64,000 nt of DNA from Pleurotus djamor (Eukaryota; Basidiomycota; Agaricomycetes; Agaricales; Pleurotaceae): the NCBI GenBank assembly GCA_029747585.1, contig JAPEVF010000016.1, positions 1 to 64,000 of the forward strand, in the 5' to 3' direction. This document shows, in pieces, positions 12,055 through 23,770 of this stretch. How positions within the stretch are numbered: position 1 is the stretch's first letter; the number at the start of each line of letters is the position of its first letter. The position numbers and the translations under genes are program-made. The notes beneath the pieces are model-generated. The model ran no database searches, had not been told where the DNA came from, and was given only the letters and a program-made list of their open reading frames with translations.

Positions 12055-14064
12055 TCAACTAGAAGTCCGTGGCAAGAATGCTGCTATATATGAACCATTG
12101 AACGATCCTTCGTTTTTGATTGAGAGCCATCTCCCAAGTCGGTGCTCTTGTCCGACACCAGCTATCACCAAGACAACATCCGGGACGCTGATCTGGCGTC
12201 GAGAGGATGGGTTTACGCCATTACTCGTGGTTGAAGAGGAGTTCGAAAGCCATGAAGCGGACGCGAGGAACGTTTTGGGTGGAGAGAGCAGTTGAAGGGA
12301 ATTAATGACGCCAGGGACGGGTAGAGTCCCAACGGGCTGGAATGATTTTAGTTTTGAGTCAAGTTTCCAGAGTCGGATGCTCCCATCCCATGAACCTGTG
12401 ATCCGTGAGTTCATCGTAAAAATAACAGCAAGATATTTACGTACCAGACGCGAATACATCTGAGTATCGGAGAGATGCCAGAGACGTTATCCACCTGGGA
12501 GTGTATATCGTCCCTTCCGTTTCAGAGGGCGCTTCGTTGAGACCGTGCGCCAAAGAGTAAGAGAATATTGGTTTCTTCTTCCCTATGTTCCATAGACATA
12601 TCGATCTGCAAAAAGTCAACGGAAAGTCATCGTGCGCGAACTGGATGACCTACCCGCTGTCTCCACCAGTTACAAACGTTGTCTCATCAATCATAGCCAC
12701 ACACTCCAGACTACCTTCAATATATCTCTGCGGTTCCTTGCCTTTCCTATCCACATTCATGGCGTCGTCTTCATCGGCCCCCAGACCACCCTCCAGTACG
12801 TCCCTTATTTTACTTTTCCCTCCGCCTCTAAAGATGAGCTGTGTCTCATCCGCAATCTTCCAATACCTCACAGTTTTGTCGCGAGCGCCGACGCTTACGC
12901 AGGTTTCAGTGCGCAGGGCATCGACATTGAGGATGTGGTCCTGGTGCCCGTAGAGCGTTTCGACATAGCCCATTACGGATGGTGAGAGGTCGAAGACTTT
13001 GAGCGTCCGGTCAAAGGAACCTGTGTAAAGTTGGTGCGTACCCTTGCGGAACGCTAGCGACTTTTAAGGAGTCAGTTGCAGCATCGAGGGCACAGGGTGC
13101 TAGACTTACAGAGACTGTATCCCGATGACACATTGGGCCAATAAAACATTTTATCCATTCGCCCTTTTCCGCATCCCACACAACAACTCGATTGTCTTTC
13201 CCGCCGCTCACTAGATACATTCCGTCAGAGCTCATAGACAGGGCAAGCACTTCATCCGTGTGTCCCTTAATGTCACCGCCCGAAACCGCCTTGCCCTTTC
13301 CCTTCTCAGTAGCCTTGACCTTGTAAAAGGTAGCAAGTTTCTTGCCGGTTGACAGCTCCCATTTGTTGATGGAACCCTCTTTCCCGGAGGTGAAAAGATA
13401 TTTGCCCGAATCCGCCGCCACGGCAGAAGTGACGGAGAAACGATGTCCACGGGTGCGTATAGAAGCTTTTGGTGGTGAGGCGAAGTCAAACTAAAGAAAC
13501 AGTGTTAGACTGAGGCGACAAAGGGAAGGAAATGACAACGCACTGAATCAGCAATAAAGAGGTGAACTTTCCCTGAGTGCTCGAGGACATCCTGCTTTAG
13601 CCTGGCAGAAATCAACTCCTTGTCGATTTCTGCAGCATCAAATTCACCTTCAGCTAGAAGCCAGCTCGTGTTATCAGCTATTTTTCACACAAGTGCAAGT
13701 GGATCTCACCAAGATTTTGCTTCACCGACTCGAGATATAGTTTTGCAAGTCGAAGCCGTTTCTCTGCTGGTGTCTCATCCGCGTATTCATCCCCACTTGC
13801 TTCTTCCTCAGAGTCCGGTCGAAGGTCCATATCATCTATATCTCCAGCATCCGACTCGTCTGTACGATCCGACTCGAGTTCCTCATCGTTACGCCTCTTT
13901 GACCCTCCAGTATGTTTTGAGGTACCATTTATGCGTTTGCCCTTGGACAAGACCTCCTTTTTGTGTTGTTTCTTCGAGGGACCCGAGGAACTGTCTCCCG
14001 CCGCAGCTGACGCGGTGCGTTTCCGCTTGCGCGATTTAGATGAAGAAAAGAATGAATCTGGCAT
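12055..14064 (-). CDS. RRP9: U3 snoRNP-associated WD40 protein Rrp9 (U3-55K)
   Basis: Component of the U3 box C/D snoRNP in the small-subunit processome; binds the U3 B/C motif through its beta-propeller. The N-terminus from 14064 is a basic nuclear-localisation region (MPDSFFSSSKSRKRKR) then an acidic stretch (DIDDMDLRPDSEEEASGDEY). The ETPAEKRLRLAKLYLE helix is a family signature. WD repeats follow: GKYLFTSGKEGSINKW, GHTDEVLALSMSSDGMYLVS, GHQDHILNVDAL, TFVTGGDSGSICLW and SGSWDGSIRLWKLD. The C-terminal blade ends with VIAGVGQEHRLGRW, a conserved Rrp9 ending. At least seven exons; short ones include NLAEGEFDAAEIDKELISAR. Roughly 550 residues. The stop is at 12055-12057. Functionally linked to DBP4 at 328-3239. 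Confidence 0.93.
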
Positions 14065-14150
14065 ATGGGAGGTTCCAAAATTTTTGCGACTCGCATTAGG
14101 AAAGTGTATAATTAGCGCCCGTAATAGTCCCTATATCACCCCTTTATCAT

Positions 14151-15359
14151 CTACAACTTGGCTCTGGCTTCTCGCAGTTTTCGTGCTCTCATTGCGCGTC
14201 CAGCACGACTGACGCTTTCTCTACCAAGTTTCTCGCTTATCCACCAGCCAATCTCCACAACTTCCTCCATATTGACACCCTTCTCAGACCCGAAAGTGCC
14301 AGCAACGTGGTACGGCGAGTTTTGTAGCGCGTAAAGAACGTCTTCTGTAGCGACGTTTCCTGTTGCACCGGGGGAATATGGACATCCGCCTAGACCGCCT
14401 ACAGAGGAGTCAATGGTCCGGATACCTTGGGAGAGGGCAGCCATGACATTTGCTACGGCTGTTCCATATGTGTCGTGGAACTGAGGATAGATCAGTTATA
14501 AGCGCAGTGAAATAGACTTGAACTTACGTGACCCTACATAAGCAATCGAATGTGAGCTACGTTGACCACAGAAAGTAGGAATTACGAGCTTACCGCAAGT
14601 TTTTCCACTGGCACGCTCTTCTTCACTTCCTCAATCATTTCCGCGATCTCGTACGGAGTGCCCATGCCCACCGTATCGCCCAAACTCACTTCGTAGCAGC
14701 CCATGTCCACCAGTGCCTTGGATACCTCTCTTACCTTCTTGTAGTCGACTCTGCCGGAATAAGGACAGGCAATAACGACACTGACATACCCTCTCACCCT
14801 CAACCCCTTCTTCACGGCAGCCTCAGTGACCGGTGCTAGCCTCGCCAACGATTCCGCAGTGGTTGTATTGAGATTGGCTTTGGTAAACGCGTCGGTTGCC
14901 GCGGTGAAGATCGCAATTTCGTCGGTCAAAGGCGGTGATACGTTGTTGGCTTCGAGGAGGGCGAGGAGGTGGTCAAGGCCCTTTTGGTTGGGAACAAGGA
15001 CGGGATAGTGGTTTCCTGGCGTACGTTCTATCTTGCTCAGTACGTCTGCGGTCCCAGCCATCTAATTCTCGTCCAGCCAGATCCTCGCATCCCAGAAAGT
15101 TACGCACCTGGGGTACCCATTTCGGGCTGACAAAACTCCCTGCTTCGATGGTCTTCAACCCCGCCCTAGCGAGTCGATTCACCAGCTCGACCTTGACATC
15201 GACCGGTATTGACCCTTTCTCATTCTGAAGACCGTCTCGGGGACCAACTTCTACGATATTGACGATGTTCTTGGAAGTCGCGGCGGGTGTGGCATAAGTT
15301 CGCGTGCTGCTGAGCGCCCGGCGAGCAACGCTGGATAGCATTCTTGGAGTCGTCAACAT
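14151..15359 (-). CDS. HMGCL: Hydroxymethylglutaryl-CoA lyase
   Basis: Cleaves HMG-CoA to acetyl-CoA and acetoacetate at the end of leucine breakdown, normally in mitochondria. The N-terminus ([20 protein letters not shown]) is Arg/Ser-rich without acids, fitting a presequence. The TIM-barrel landmarks are [38 protein letters not shown] and [16 protein letters not shown]. The metal-binding HFHDTYG segment and the catalytic-Cys loop [20 protein letters not shown] follow. The first His of HFHDTYG comes from a 6-nt exon, GGTCAC, at 14528-14533 (minus strand), flanked by TAG and GTAAGT. Without it the ligand is lost. An intron also separates WVPQ from MAGTADVL. About 345 residues. It lies directly upstream (by 87 bases) of RRP9's start on the same strand. 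Confidence 0.95.
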
Positions 15360-15600
15360 CTGGGCTGCTCAAGGTATATGGGAGTAAGTTGGGTAGAACG
15401 GAGTCGGATCTTTGTCAAGGTCCGGTTGGACTTGTGATGACGGCGCACGAACCTCCATGGATGCGTGTGAGACGTTCGCCACGATCGGCAAGTACTCAAC
15501 AAGTACTTCAACTGCACAATCCCATAAATATACAATTAATTGATACATAACCGAGGCAGAGTCTCCCGTAGCTACCTAGTACCCAAAATTGATCCCCGAA

Positions 15601-17248
15601 TTAGTTTCTCGCTCCGTACCGCTCGATGAATTTTTTGTGGAAGTCCTCGAGCTGACTGACATACTCATCCACCCCAGGACATAAGCACGTCAGTCGGTAA
15701 TGCCATTCACCCTCTTTCTGTCCAAAGCCACTGCCCGGTATCACGCAGATACCCGTGTCATCCAACAGCTGAAGGGCGTAGAAAACATCTGGTTCTCGTC
15801 CAGCCTTCCTAGCTGCTTCTATGGCCTTGTCCGAAAGGACGATCTGAGGGTAGAGGTAGAGAGCACCGGGCGAGTTGACGCATGTTACGCCAGGAAGACT
15901 GTTCAACCGTTCAGCCATAGTTTGAGTACGGCGGGCGAGAGCAGCGTGAATGGACTCCGTCTCCTTCTTCCACAGAGGATACGATTCGTCACCGACCTGC
16001 GGCGGACGAATCATTGCATCAAGACCGATCTGTCCAGCAATAGGCGGACATATGTCGACCGAAACCATTTTGTAGATCAAAGCCAAAATTTCTTCGGAAA
16101 GATTGGTGCATTCGAAGTATCCACCACGACGACCGCATTCACCGGATACGCCCTTAGAGATGGAATGGAAGGAGACAAGAGGTACGGAGGATTGTTTCTG
16201 AGCCACGATTTTCTTGAAAGACGTGAAAGGATGAGAGTCTCGCTTGTGGAGGTTGGTCTGGTAGACTTCGTCAGCCAAAAGCACAAGCGAGTACTTCTCA
16301 CACAGATCGACCAAGGCCTCTTGCGTAGATTCATCGAGAAGCGCGCCAGTCGGGTTTCCTGGATTTATGATGACAAGTGCCTTGGGATGTACACCTTCAC
16401 GATGGGCCTCCTCAATCGCTTCTTCCACTTCATGGACCGAAGTAGACCAATCCGAGGCTTCATCAAGGTGATAAGGAATAGGTACACCCTGATAACGGGC
16501 TAGAGTTGCGGTATACAGAGGATATTGGGGTATGGGGATGAGGACGCCAGATTTGTGCGGCTCGGAGATTAGCATGGAGAGGAGAAGCGAAACACCAGGG
16601 GATGCTCCACCGGTTAAGAATATGTGTTCGGGGTTTGATGGATAGCCGTCACGCTCTATTCATATGCAAAGAAAAAGAAGGGTATCAGACGTGAACGGAC
16701 AATCATTAGTTTCTGTAGCCGACATACCCTCAATGAATTTGGCAACATTTTGACGGATAAACGGAACTCCTTGACTATGCGAGTAGGCACCCACTGACCC
16801 AATTTCTGCCTGCAACTGCTTCGCTCGGGCGATGACATCCTTCGGGAATGCATCTGGGGCAAGTTTGGCCAGTTCAGGCCACTCCATCAGCGCAGCGATC
16901 TATTCAGAGAAGCATTAGCGAACACTGTGGTTCATAATTAGAGCAACGAAGACATACCTGTCGAGTGAAGGTGATTGGCGACTGGTCGAGTCCTTTTTGC
17001 TGTGGATTCCCGATGTTCGTGGAGATAACCTTGCTGAAGGGTAGACCGTGGTCGTCACCTTTCAGCTTCACTCTCAGAGCTTCCGCCTTGAGCGCTAGCT
17101 CACCGCACACGGCGTACTGAACATCCAAGATGGCTGGATTGATGGCATCTGTGGTCAACTTTCGTGCAGAAGACCGAGGACGACGCAGCAACGCAGACGT
17201 CTGAGAGGCCCTCGGCAGGAAAAATCGTCGTCCAGCCACTCGAAGCAT
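15601..17248 (-). CDS. ALT1: Alanine aminotransferase, paralogue A
   Basis: PLP enzyme exchanging the amino group between alanine and 2-oxoglutarate. Landmarks: NPQQKGLDQSPITFTRQ, YSHSQGVPFIRQNVA, FLTGGASPGVS, LIPIPQYPLY, INPGNPTGALLDE and ADEVYQTN. The Schiff-base Lys is in SISKGVSGECGRRGGY. The end is PGSGFGQKEGEWHYR, which holds the carboxylate-binding Arg. The N-terminus from 17248 (MLRVAGRRFFLPRASQTSAL) is basic and looks like a mitochondrial presequence. Four exons; the long last exon covers 324 residues to the TAG at 15601. Around 480-490 residues, usual length. A second copy on the same strand starts 3.5 kb upstream; the last exon is well over 80 percent identical by eye. Confidence 0.95.
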
Positions 17249-19095
17249 TGGTTGATAAGAGAATATGGATGAAGGTGGGGGTGGGTTGCAGCAGCGTTTT
17301 TGGGTGCGGAATCGATGAAGTGATTTGCCTAGTTCAAAAGGCTACTGCACTGGAGAAAAGATGCACCCCAGGTTGGCTCTTTTATACCTTCTAATTCCCT
17401 ATTTTTTCGGCCGTGAATATAGGTCGCAGCGTGTACAGTAAGCATAGTCGTTTCGAAAGGAGCACGATCGCGCCTACAAAGACCGAAGGTTATCAACCCG
17501 GTGACTAGGCTGAGTTCCTACTCGTAGGTCGATTACTTTTGGGTATTTTTACTCATATCATGATGGAGGAGACACTTACGTCCGAGTTCGACAGTTCCCA
17601 AGACATGTCGCTTAACTGAACCGACACAATCGGGCAGCTTCGTCAAGGAGAGGGTCGGTCGGGCCTCGAGCTCAGTATGTAGCCCTAAGCACATCTCTGC
17701 TTCTGCAAATCGGAGCATCGCGCTGAAACGCAGGAGCCGACCACCGACAGTTGAACATATTACCGGACGTAGGAAAAATCTCTGAGATTGAGAAAGAGCG
17801 ATGTACGCTTCAACCTGTCTGAGATGAAATATGAGTGCTGGAATAACTGATGGACGGAGGTATGAAGTCAGCCTGATATAGTGAAAGAGAACGCCAATAG
17901 CACGGTTTCGAACGGTATATGAGCTTCCATATGATGATCATAAGAGATCCACAACTGGTCAAGATTGAGACTGAATGCTGTCGAGAAGCTAATTTAAAAC
18001 TAATAACAGATGCCTTTGCTAGTAGACTCACCAAACCATCTCGACGGAGCCAAATGTATCTTCTGATGGTAAGAGTTTCTCCACCAATGATACTTGATCA
18101 CTAGGATCTCCGGGGGTGTCTCTGGGATACTAGGCGAAAGTGTTTAAGGAAAAGTGCGAGATCGCGTTTCGGCGGCCCAATGTCACATTCTGAAGGGAAA
18201 CGCCAACGCCTGTGGAGCTCCAATACGATTTGACGAAGGGTTACCGCGATTGGGGGGAAATTCCCATCCAAGCGCAGGGCAAAGAGGATCGTCTTATAGT
18301 ACCGGACGCGATGAATTCTCTACAACAAAATTATTACAACCATACGCGAACATATGGTGTGCTCATGATAAATACCAGCTAGCCCACAAACGCGCAATTT
18401 GGACTGACCTGGAGTACATCCATGCAATACAACAGTTGGCCTGGGTCCTACGATATCTCCCGATGGCCTCGAATGACGAGGAGACTCGATTCGGGATATT
18501 CGCAGTGACATCATTGCTTGAATTGGCCCAAACGGCCAGCCGCCTAACCTTTGGAAATTCGAGGTCTTGCGAGGCGCATCATGTCGTTAAAAAGCCGCTC
18601 CATTCGCATACCGCGAAGTCGGGAGGACCCAAGGTTCATACAGCATAGCCTGGGGAACGCAAGTCCGAAGAGAAGGTGACTGTTCAATTGAAAAAGTTGA
18701 AGGCGCCCGTTGATGCCGCCAAGTCGGTCGGCTAACTTGTCAATTGCGGGTACGTAAGTACCCCAGACTAGTACTGGAGTTTGTGAAGCGTACGGAGTGA
18801 AGCTGGAATTAGGTACGGGTCTTGGGATCTAGGCAGGAAGATGGCCTCGGGGATGCGAGCACGACGGAGGCATCGAAGGCCTCGGAAACGTTTCTTTATG
18901 TTTCGATACCGTCTGATAGCAAGTGTAACGTTCCGAATTTGAGTGATATGTATTCATGCATGATCAGCGGGTGTGAGTAGAAGGGTCTAAGTAAAAGTTT
19001 CTGATAAGTGTACAGACATGCAAGATAGAGTAAAGAAGATAACGAATCGACCTAACCCGCCTCCGAGAAAATCCATGTCAACGTCGCCAAACCCA
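17249..19095. other. Gene-free stretch between the two alanine aminotransferase genes
   Basis: 1.85 kb without a supported gene. The longest open frame (18154-18648, plus strand) has no conserved motif, and the short minus-strand frames at 17533-17718 and 17810-18034 are likewise uninformative. Contains the promoter of paralogue A (just above 17248) and the 3' region of paralogue B (below 19096). No transposon ends or tandem repeats noticed. Confidence 0.4.
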
Positions 19096-20722
19096 TCAAT
19101 TATGTGAACCATAGCGTTCGGTAAACTTCTGGTGGAAAGCTTCCAGCTTGCCAACATACTCGTCCACACCAGGGCACAGACACGTCAAACGATAATGCCA
19201 CTCCCCTTCCTTCTGACCAAAGCCACTACCAGGAACGACACAGATACCTGTCTCATCCAAAAGCTGCAGAGCGTAGAAAGCATCAGGCTCTTTACCAGCC
19301 TGCTTCGCCGCTTCAATCGCCTTATCTGACAGTCTGATTTGCGGGTAGAGATAGAGCGCGCCTGGGGACTTGACACAGGAGACGCCAGGAAGTGTATTCA
19401 GTCGCTCGGCCATCGTGTGGGTGCGCTGCGCAAGGGCGGCATGAATCGTATCCGTCTCCTTCTTCCACAGTTCATATGATTCGTCTCCAACCTTCGGCGG
19501 GCGGATCATCGTATCCACGCCAATTTGGCCGGAAAGCGGAGGACACAACCCCACCGAAACCATTTTGTAGATCAAAGCTAACACCTCGGGAGAGAAGTTC
19601 GTGCATTCAAAGTACCCACCACGACGTCCGCACTCGCCTGACACACCCTTTGAGATGGAGTGGAAGGAAACCAACGGTATGGGCGATTGTTTTTGGGAGA
19701 CAATCTTCTTGAACGAGACGAAGGGATGTGTCTCGCGTTTGTGAAGGTTGATTTGGTAGACTTCGTCGGCGAGTAGGACCAGGGAGTATTTTTCGCAGAG
19801 GTCAACAAGTGCACCTTGCGTTTCCTCATCGAGGAGGGCACCCGTAGGGTTACCAGGGTTGATGACAACCAGAGCTTTTGGGACGACGCCCTCTCGGTGC
19901 GCCTTTTCCAGGGCGCCCTCGATCTCGTGAACAGAGGTTGACCAATCCTGGGTCTCGTCAAGGTGATAAGGAATGGGGACGCCACTGTATTGGGACAGGG
20001 TTGCGGTGTAGAGGGGATACTGGGGGATAGGGATAAGCACGCCGGATTTGTGGGGTTGGGAGATTAGCATGGATATGAGGAGGGATACACCAGCTGAGGC
20101 TCCGCCCGTAAGGAAAATATGGTTCGGATCCGCTGGATAGCCATCCCGTTCTATTCAAAATTCTCAGTTCGATTCCAGTTGCAATATTCGACGCACAGCG
20201 CACCTTCAATGAATTTCGCTACATTCTGACGAATAAACGGAACTCCCTGACTGTGCGAGTAGGCTCCGATCGACCCAATCTCCTCCTGCAGCTCCTTCGC
20301 GCGCGCCAACACGTCCTTCGGAAATGCCTCAGGCGCGAGCTCAGCCAACGCTGGCCACTCCATCAACGCCGCGACCTGAAAACAACATCTCAGCACTGTG
20401 TCAACTGAACCAACATACCCACACTACAACGTACCTGCCTCGTGAACGTGATCGGTGGTTGATCCAGCCCTTTCTGCTGAGGGTTGCCAATGTTCGAAGA
20501 GATGACCTTGTCGAAGGGAAGGCCATGGTTTTCCTCCTTCAACTTGACTCGCAGCTCCTCAGCCTTGATCGCCAACTCGCCACGAACAGCGTACTGCACG
20601 TTCAACACGGCCGGGTTCAAAACATCGGAGGTGAGGGGACGCATGCTGATTCTGGGGAAACTGGAGAGTCGCGGTAGTCGAGAAGATAAGAGGGGGGATA
20701 TCGATAGCCTGCGTCCGATCAT
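19096..20722 (-). CDS. Alanine aminotransferase, paralogue B
   Basis: Same reaction and exon layout as paralogue A. Landmarks: NPQQKGLDQPPITFTRQ, GAYSHSQGVPFIRQNVA, FLTGGASAGVS, INPGNPTGALLDE, ADEVYQIN, the PLP-Lys loop SISKGVSGECGRRGGYFE and PGSGFGQKEGEWHYR. I choose the ATG at 20722 (MIGRRLSISPLLSSRLPRL), a classic basic, Ser-rich mitochondrial presequence whose length matches paralogue A. An in-frame ATG at 20767 would add 15 residues including acidic and Gln-rich ones. All catalytic residues are intact, so it is not a decaying copy. Differences from A are spread over the protein, mostly conservative, indicating an old, selected duplication. Differential targeting or expression is possible but not shown. 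Confidence 0.94.
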
Positions 20723-21156
20723 CTGGGGTTGCCCTCTTTGTACTTGGGTCGAGGCGTCACGGAACAAGACAAATTCGAAGGCTAGCGTGGCAAACGGGCG
20801 TTCTCCCTGGCGCTCAGTTACGGGGTAACGGAAAAGATGGTGGAGGGGAGAAGGCGAAAAGGCAACCGTCAGCGGGCGGTATGACTACCTACAATTAGTT
20901 CTATATATACGAGTCAACCAAGAGCCGTGCATAGCTGGCAAGGCAACCTTGAGTGACTCGGCCGACGAACATGTGGGGTATGTAATCAAACGGAAGGGAG
21001 CAAAAATATGTAATGAAGGTCGTGTACGCCGGGGAAACGGGAGCTTACGACTGGCATAAATAGCTCGGCCATATGTTTGAGCACTGAGGGCGGTCCTTGA
21101 GGCTTTGGACTAGGTGAAGGATGATCTAGTCCCTGCATGTGTTGGTCAAGGTAAGC
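20723..21156. other. Intergenic region upstream of alanine aminotransferase B
   Basis: 434 bases between the start of aminotransferase B and the stop of the two-span membrane protein. A TATATATA-like run sits near 20902-20909, some 180 bases above the aminotransferase start. No coding signal. Confidence 0.35.
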
Positions 21157-21928
21157 TCAGGTTGCGCTTCGTCTGTAAAGCCAATGTCGAAACATAAAGT
21201 ACGCGAGGCACGTCAATGCCACTATGGCCGTTGCAATAGTTCGCGTGCTGATCGCGGAAGTTTCGTGCTCAATCTAGTCAATCTGATGAACATGCCGAAT
21301 AACCTTCAGGTATGTTGCTTGCTCACCACAGACGTGAACGGGGAAAGTATTGGAATTGTGAAATGTGATGGAAGCGCAATCCACGGGGACTTGTGCTTGC
21401 TGCTATTACTGGAATGGCTAGAGATGGCGAGATATATGATGACCAGAACCAGAATGGCCACCGAGGCCACTAATAGCAACTATCGGACGCGTCAGTGACA
21501 GTCCTAAAGATGTCAAGCTTGATCACGCACGACTGTTCTCTCCAGCATGCTATGCTTAGCCTCACTGGCATTGGAAGCCGCCGCCAATTCCCTCTAGGTC
21601 CAACAAGCGCGTCAGTCTCGAATAAGACGGCTCATAGAACGCCTACCAAACGCCGCGCCTCCTCTCGTTGAGTTATATCTTGCACCCGAGCGTCATGAGT
21701 GACCTTCGCAGCCAAGATAGTCTCTGCTACAAGTGCACGAGAAGCCCAGTACTGTTCACCGCGTCGATCTGAACGTTCCTGAACTCCGAGCCTGCGATTC
21801 CCTGGAGAGACAGCTTTTCCAGATGCGAATGGATTTGTAGCGGCAGCCTGATATGACGAGATGGAGTCCAGCGCGACGCGCATCGTGTTGCTTGTCGTTC
21901 TGGGATCAGGCTTTCGCAACTTGTTCAT
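21157..21928 (-). CDS. Conserved orphan protein with two predicted membrane spans
   Basis: Four exons join in frame: 21647-21928, 21531-21593, 21327-21479 and 21157-21273, giving 204 residues. The start reads MNKLRKPDPRTTSNTMRVAL. The first half is a soluble, helical, Arg/Glu-rich region (RRLGVQERSDRRGEQYWASR) ending in a probable coiled coil (EEARRLRELAAASNASEAKH). Exon 3 encodes a strong hydrophobic span, LLVASVAILVLVIIYLAI, and then SHFTIPILSPFTSVV. Exon 4 has IEHETSAISTRT, a second hydrophobic stretch (IATAIVALTCLAYFMF) and a short basic tail. I believe related hypothetical proteins exist in basidiomycetes, but know no function. All introns have GT..AG ends and the frame is open throughout, which supports the model. 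Divergent from the secreted EEP protein. Confidence 0.75.
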
Positions 21929-22290
21929 TTCTGGGTATGTGGGGTATGTGGCAGACTGGAAGGCGGGTCGAATTCTCAATAGCCCCTATGGGCATTGGTT
22001 CTCACGGTCAATCTGGCATTCTCACGGTCAGTAATAGAAATGAAGGATCAGTATCCCGAACGCTTCCCAGTTGGGAATCCACGTCCGCATGGTCAGGAAG
22101 AACGTTTGTCTCGCTTCACGTCCCAATTTTTGTCCCAATGACGCCGAATTCTTTCAATAATAAAGTGCACTACGAATAGCACGTATCCATGTGCGTCAGA
22201 AGTTCGATCTGAACCATGGCAGGAACCGCCTTGAGAATATGAGGCCAACTCTTCACACAATGCGAGCTTCTCGTAGCACCTGCTGGATTT

Positions 22291-22298
22291 TATATAAA
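22291..22298 (+). promoter_or_regulatory. Putative TATA box of the secreted EEP gene
   Basis: TATATAAA lies 42 bases before the ATG at 22340, suitable for a short 5' UTR. Confidence 0.45.
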
Positions 22299-22339
22299 TC
22301 AGCGATGTTTTCATGTATCAACGATTCCCCACAGTCACC

Positions 22340-23694
22340 ATGCTGGCTGTAACATCCATATTCGGGGCTTTAACTTACTTTGCACCCCTTGCCCTATCAA
22401 TGCGGGTCGCGTCCTGGAATCTACGTTTCGACTCTCAACCGGACAACATCACGGTTCAACAGACTTTGAATGGTCTCTCAGACCCGCTCGTGCAACCTAC
22501 TTTCTTAGGGAGCTCGCGAGAACGACCGTGGAGCACTCGTCGAATACGTGTGGCCGAGACGTTACTCAGTGAGGGGATCGTACTCGCAGGTAAGCTTTGT
22601 CCTTGATCTAATCGCTTCAAGAGGGTACGGTGTAAACGCTATGTCAGGGTTTCAAGAAGCTTTGGTTCGTCAAGTCCGCGATCTAGCGGAACTGTTTGGC
22701 GATGAATGGGCATGGGTAAGTGCCAACGTGATGGGAGCTTTTGCAACGTGCAGATGACTTACCCTTGTGCCAGATTGGTGTAGGACGCGACGATGGCGTC
22801 CAAGCTGGCGAGTTCAGCCCAATCTTCTTCAAAAAGTAGCTTTTGAACTACCCCAGGCCCCAGCTCGCTGTTGACCTCTCTTCGCCTTCAGATCTGTCAT
22901 CACTCTACGGTCGAACGACTCGTTCTGGCTCTCGTAAGTTCTATGGTCACTTCTCGCAATCTACCAACTTACCTCCCCAAGTAACACGCCCTTCGAACCT
23001 TCTCGTTTCCCAGGAGCAGGCTCTTTCCGCATCTGCACCGTGGCCCATCTCACCGCTGCCACGCCCACTGGAACCCAAGATTTCACGTACTTGAATACCC
23101 ACTTGGACGATCAATCGGATGCACAGCGTAGACTGGCTGCTTCCTTGCTATTGACTCGAGCTCGGTTCGAGGCTGCGACCACAGGCAATCCTGTGATAAT
23201 CACGGGAGACTTTAACAGGTAGTGATTCCACTTTCCCGTTCCCGCGAAGCCACTCTTTACTCAGAAGACTTCGGCAGTCCCTCCGTAGGAACTGACTCTG
23301 GCGCGTATTCCATCATCACTGGAGCACTACCACCTGTAGCCATCAACGCTACGTTCGCTGCCAAATTTGCGACTCCCAGCAATCAACTTCCTGGTTTCAA
23401 AATGCTTGACCTACGCGCACAGGCCCCTCGTCGCGATGTCTCTGCCAACTTTGCTACATTTACAGGTTTTACTGCCCCAAATGATGCGTCTCAGTGGCAG
23501 AGAATTGATTTCGTTTACGGAGGAAGCAACTTGGGATGGTTAGTAGATCCTTCGCCTTCTCTCAAGTTATCCACTGACTAAGTTTTTTTCCTTTCAGGAC
23601 GGCGGATTCACTCAAGGTCGTGTCCGCATTGGCGGATGATGGCGTCTTGGCCAGTGATCATCGACCAGTTTTCGCTGATATCACTTTTACCTAA
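22340..23694 (+). CDS. Secreted endonuclease/exonuclease/phosphatase-fold protein
   Basis: DNase I-like fold hydrolase; substrates of the family include nucleic acids and inositol phosphates. I start at 22340 (CACC before ATG), giving a signal peptide MLAVTSIFGALTYFAPLALS and mature MRVASWNLRFDS. The metal-binding Glu is in GFQEAL, the next motif is VGRDDGVQAGEF, then FEPSRFPGAGSF, LNTHLDD, ITGDFNS and the catalytic His near the end in SDHRPVFADI. About seven exons. The intron before SPSVGTDSGAY has a clean CAG acceptor. The one before NTPFEP uses an unusual AAG acceptor. About 300 residues. An upstream in-frame ATG at 22313 would add nine residues. The nearest relatives I recall are hypothetical fungal secreted nucleases; the exact substrate is open. 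Confidence 0.85.
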
Positions 23695-23770
23695 TCGCAT
23701 GTACTCAAATTGTATTGAAACTCATAACAAGACGTATTTCGCTGCGAAACCTCGCTACCTAAACTTCTTT

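Noticed and set aside
18154..18648. 164-residue open frame between the aminotransferase genes
   Set aside because: No motif, odd composition and no supporting splice structure; probably chance.
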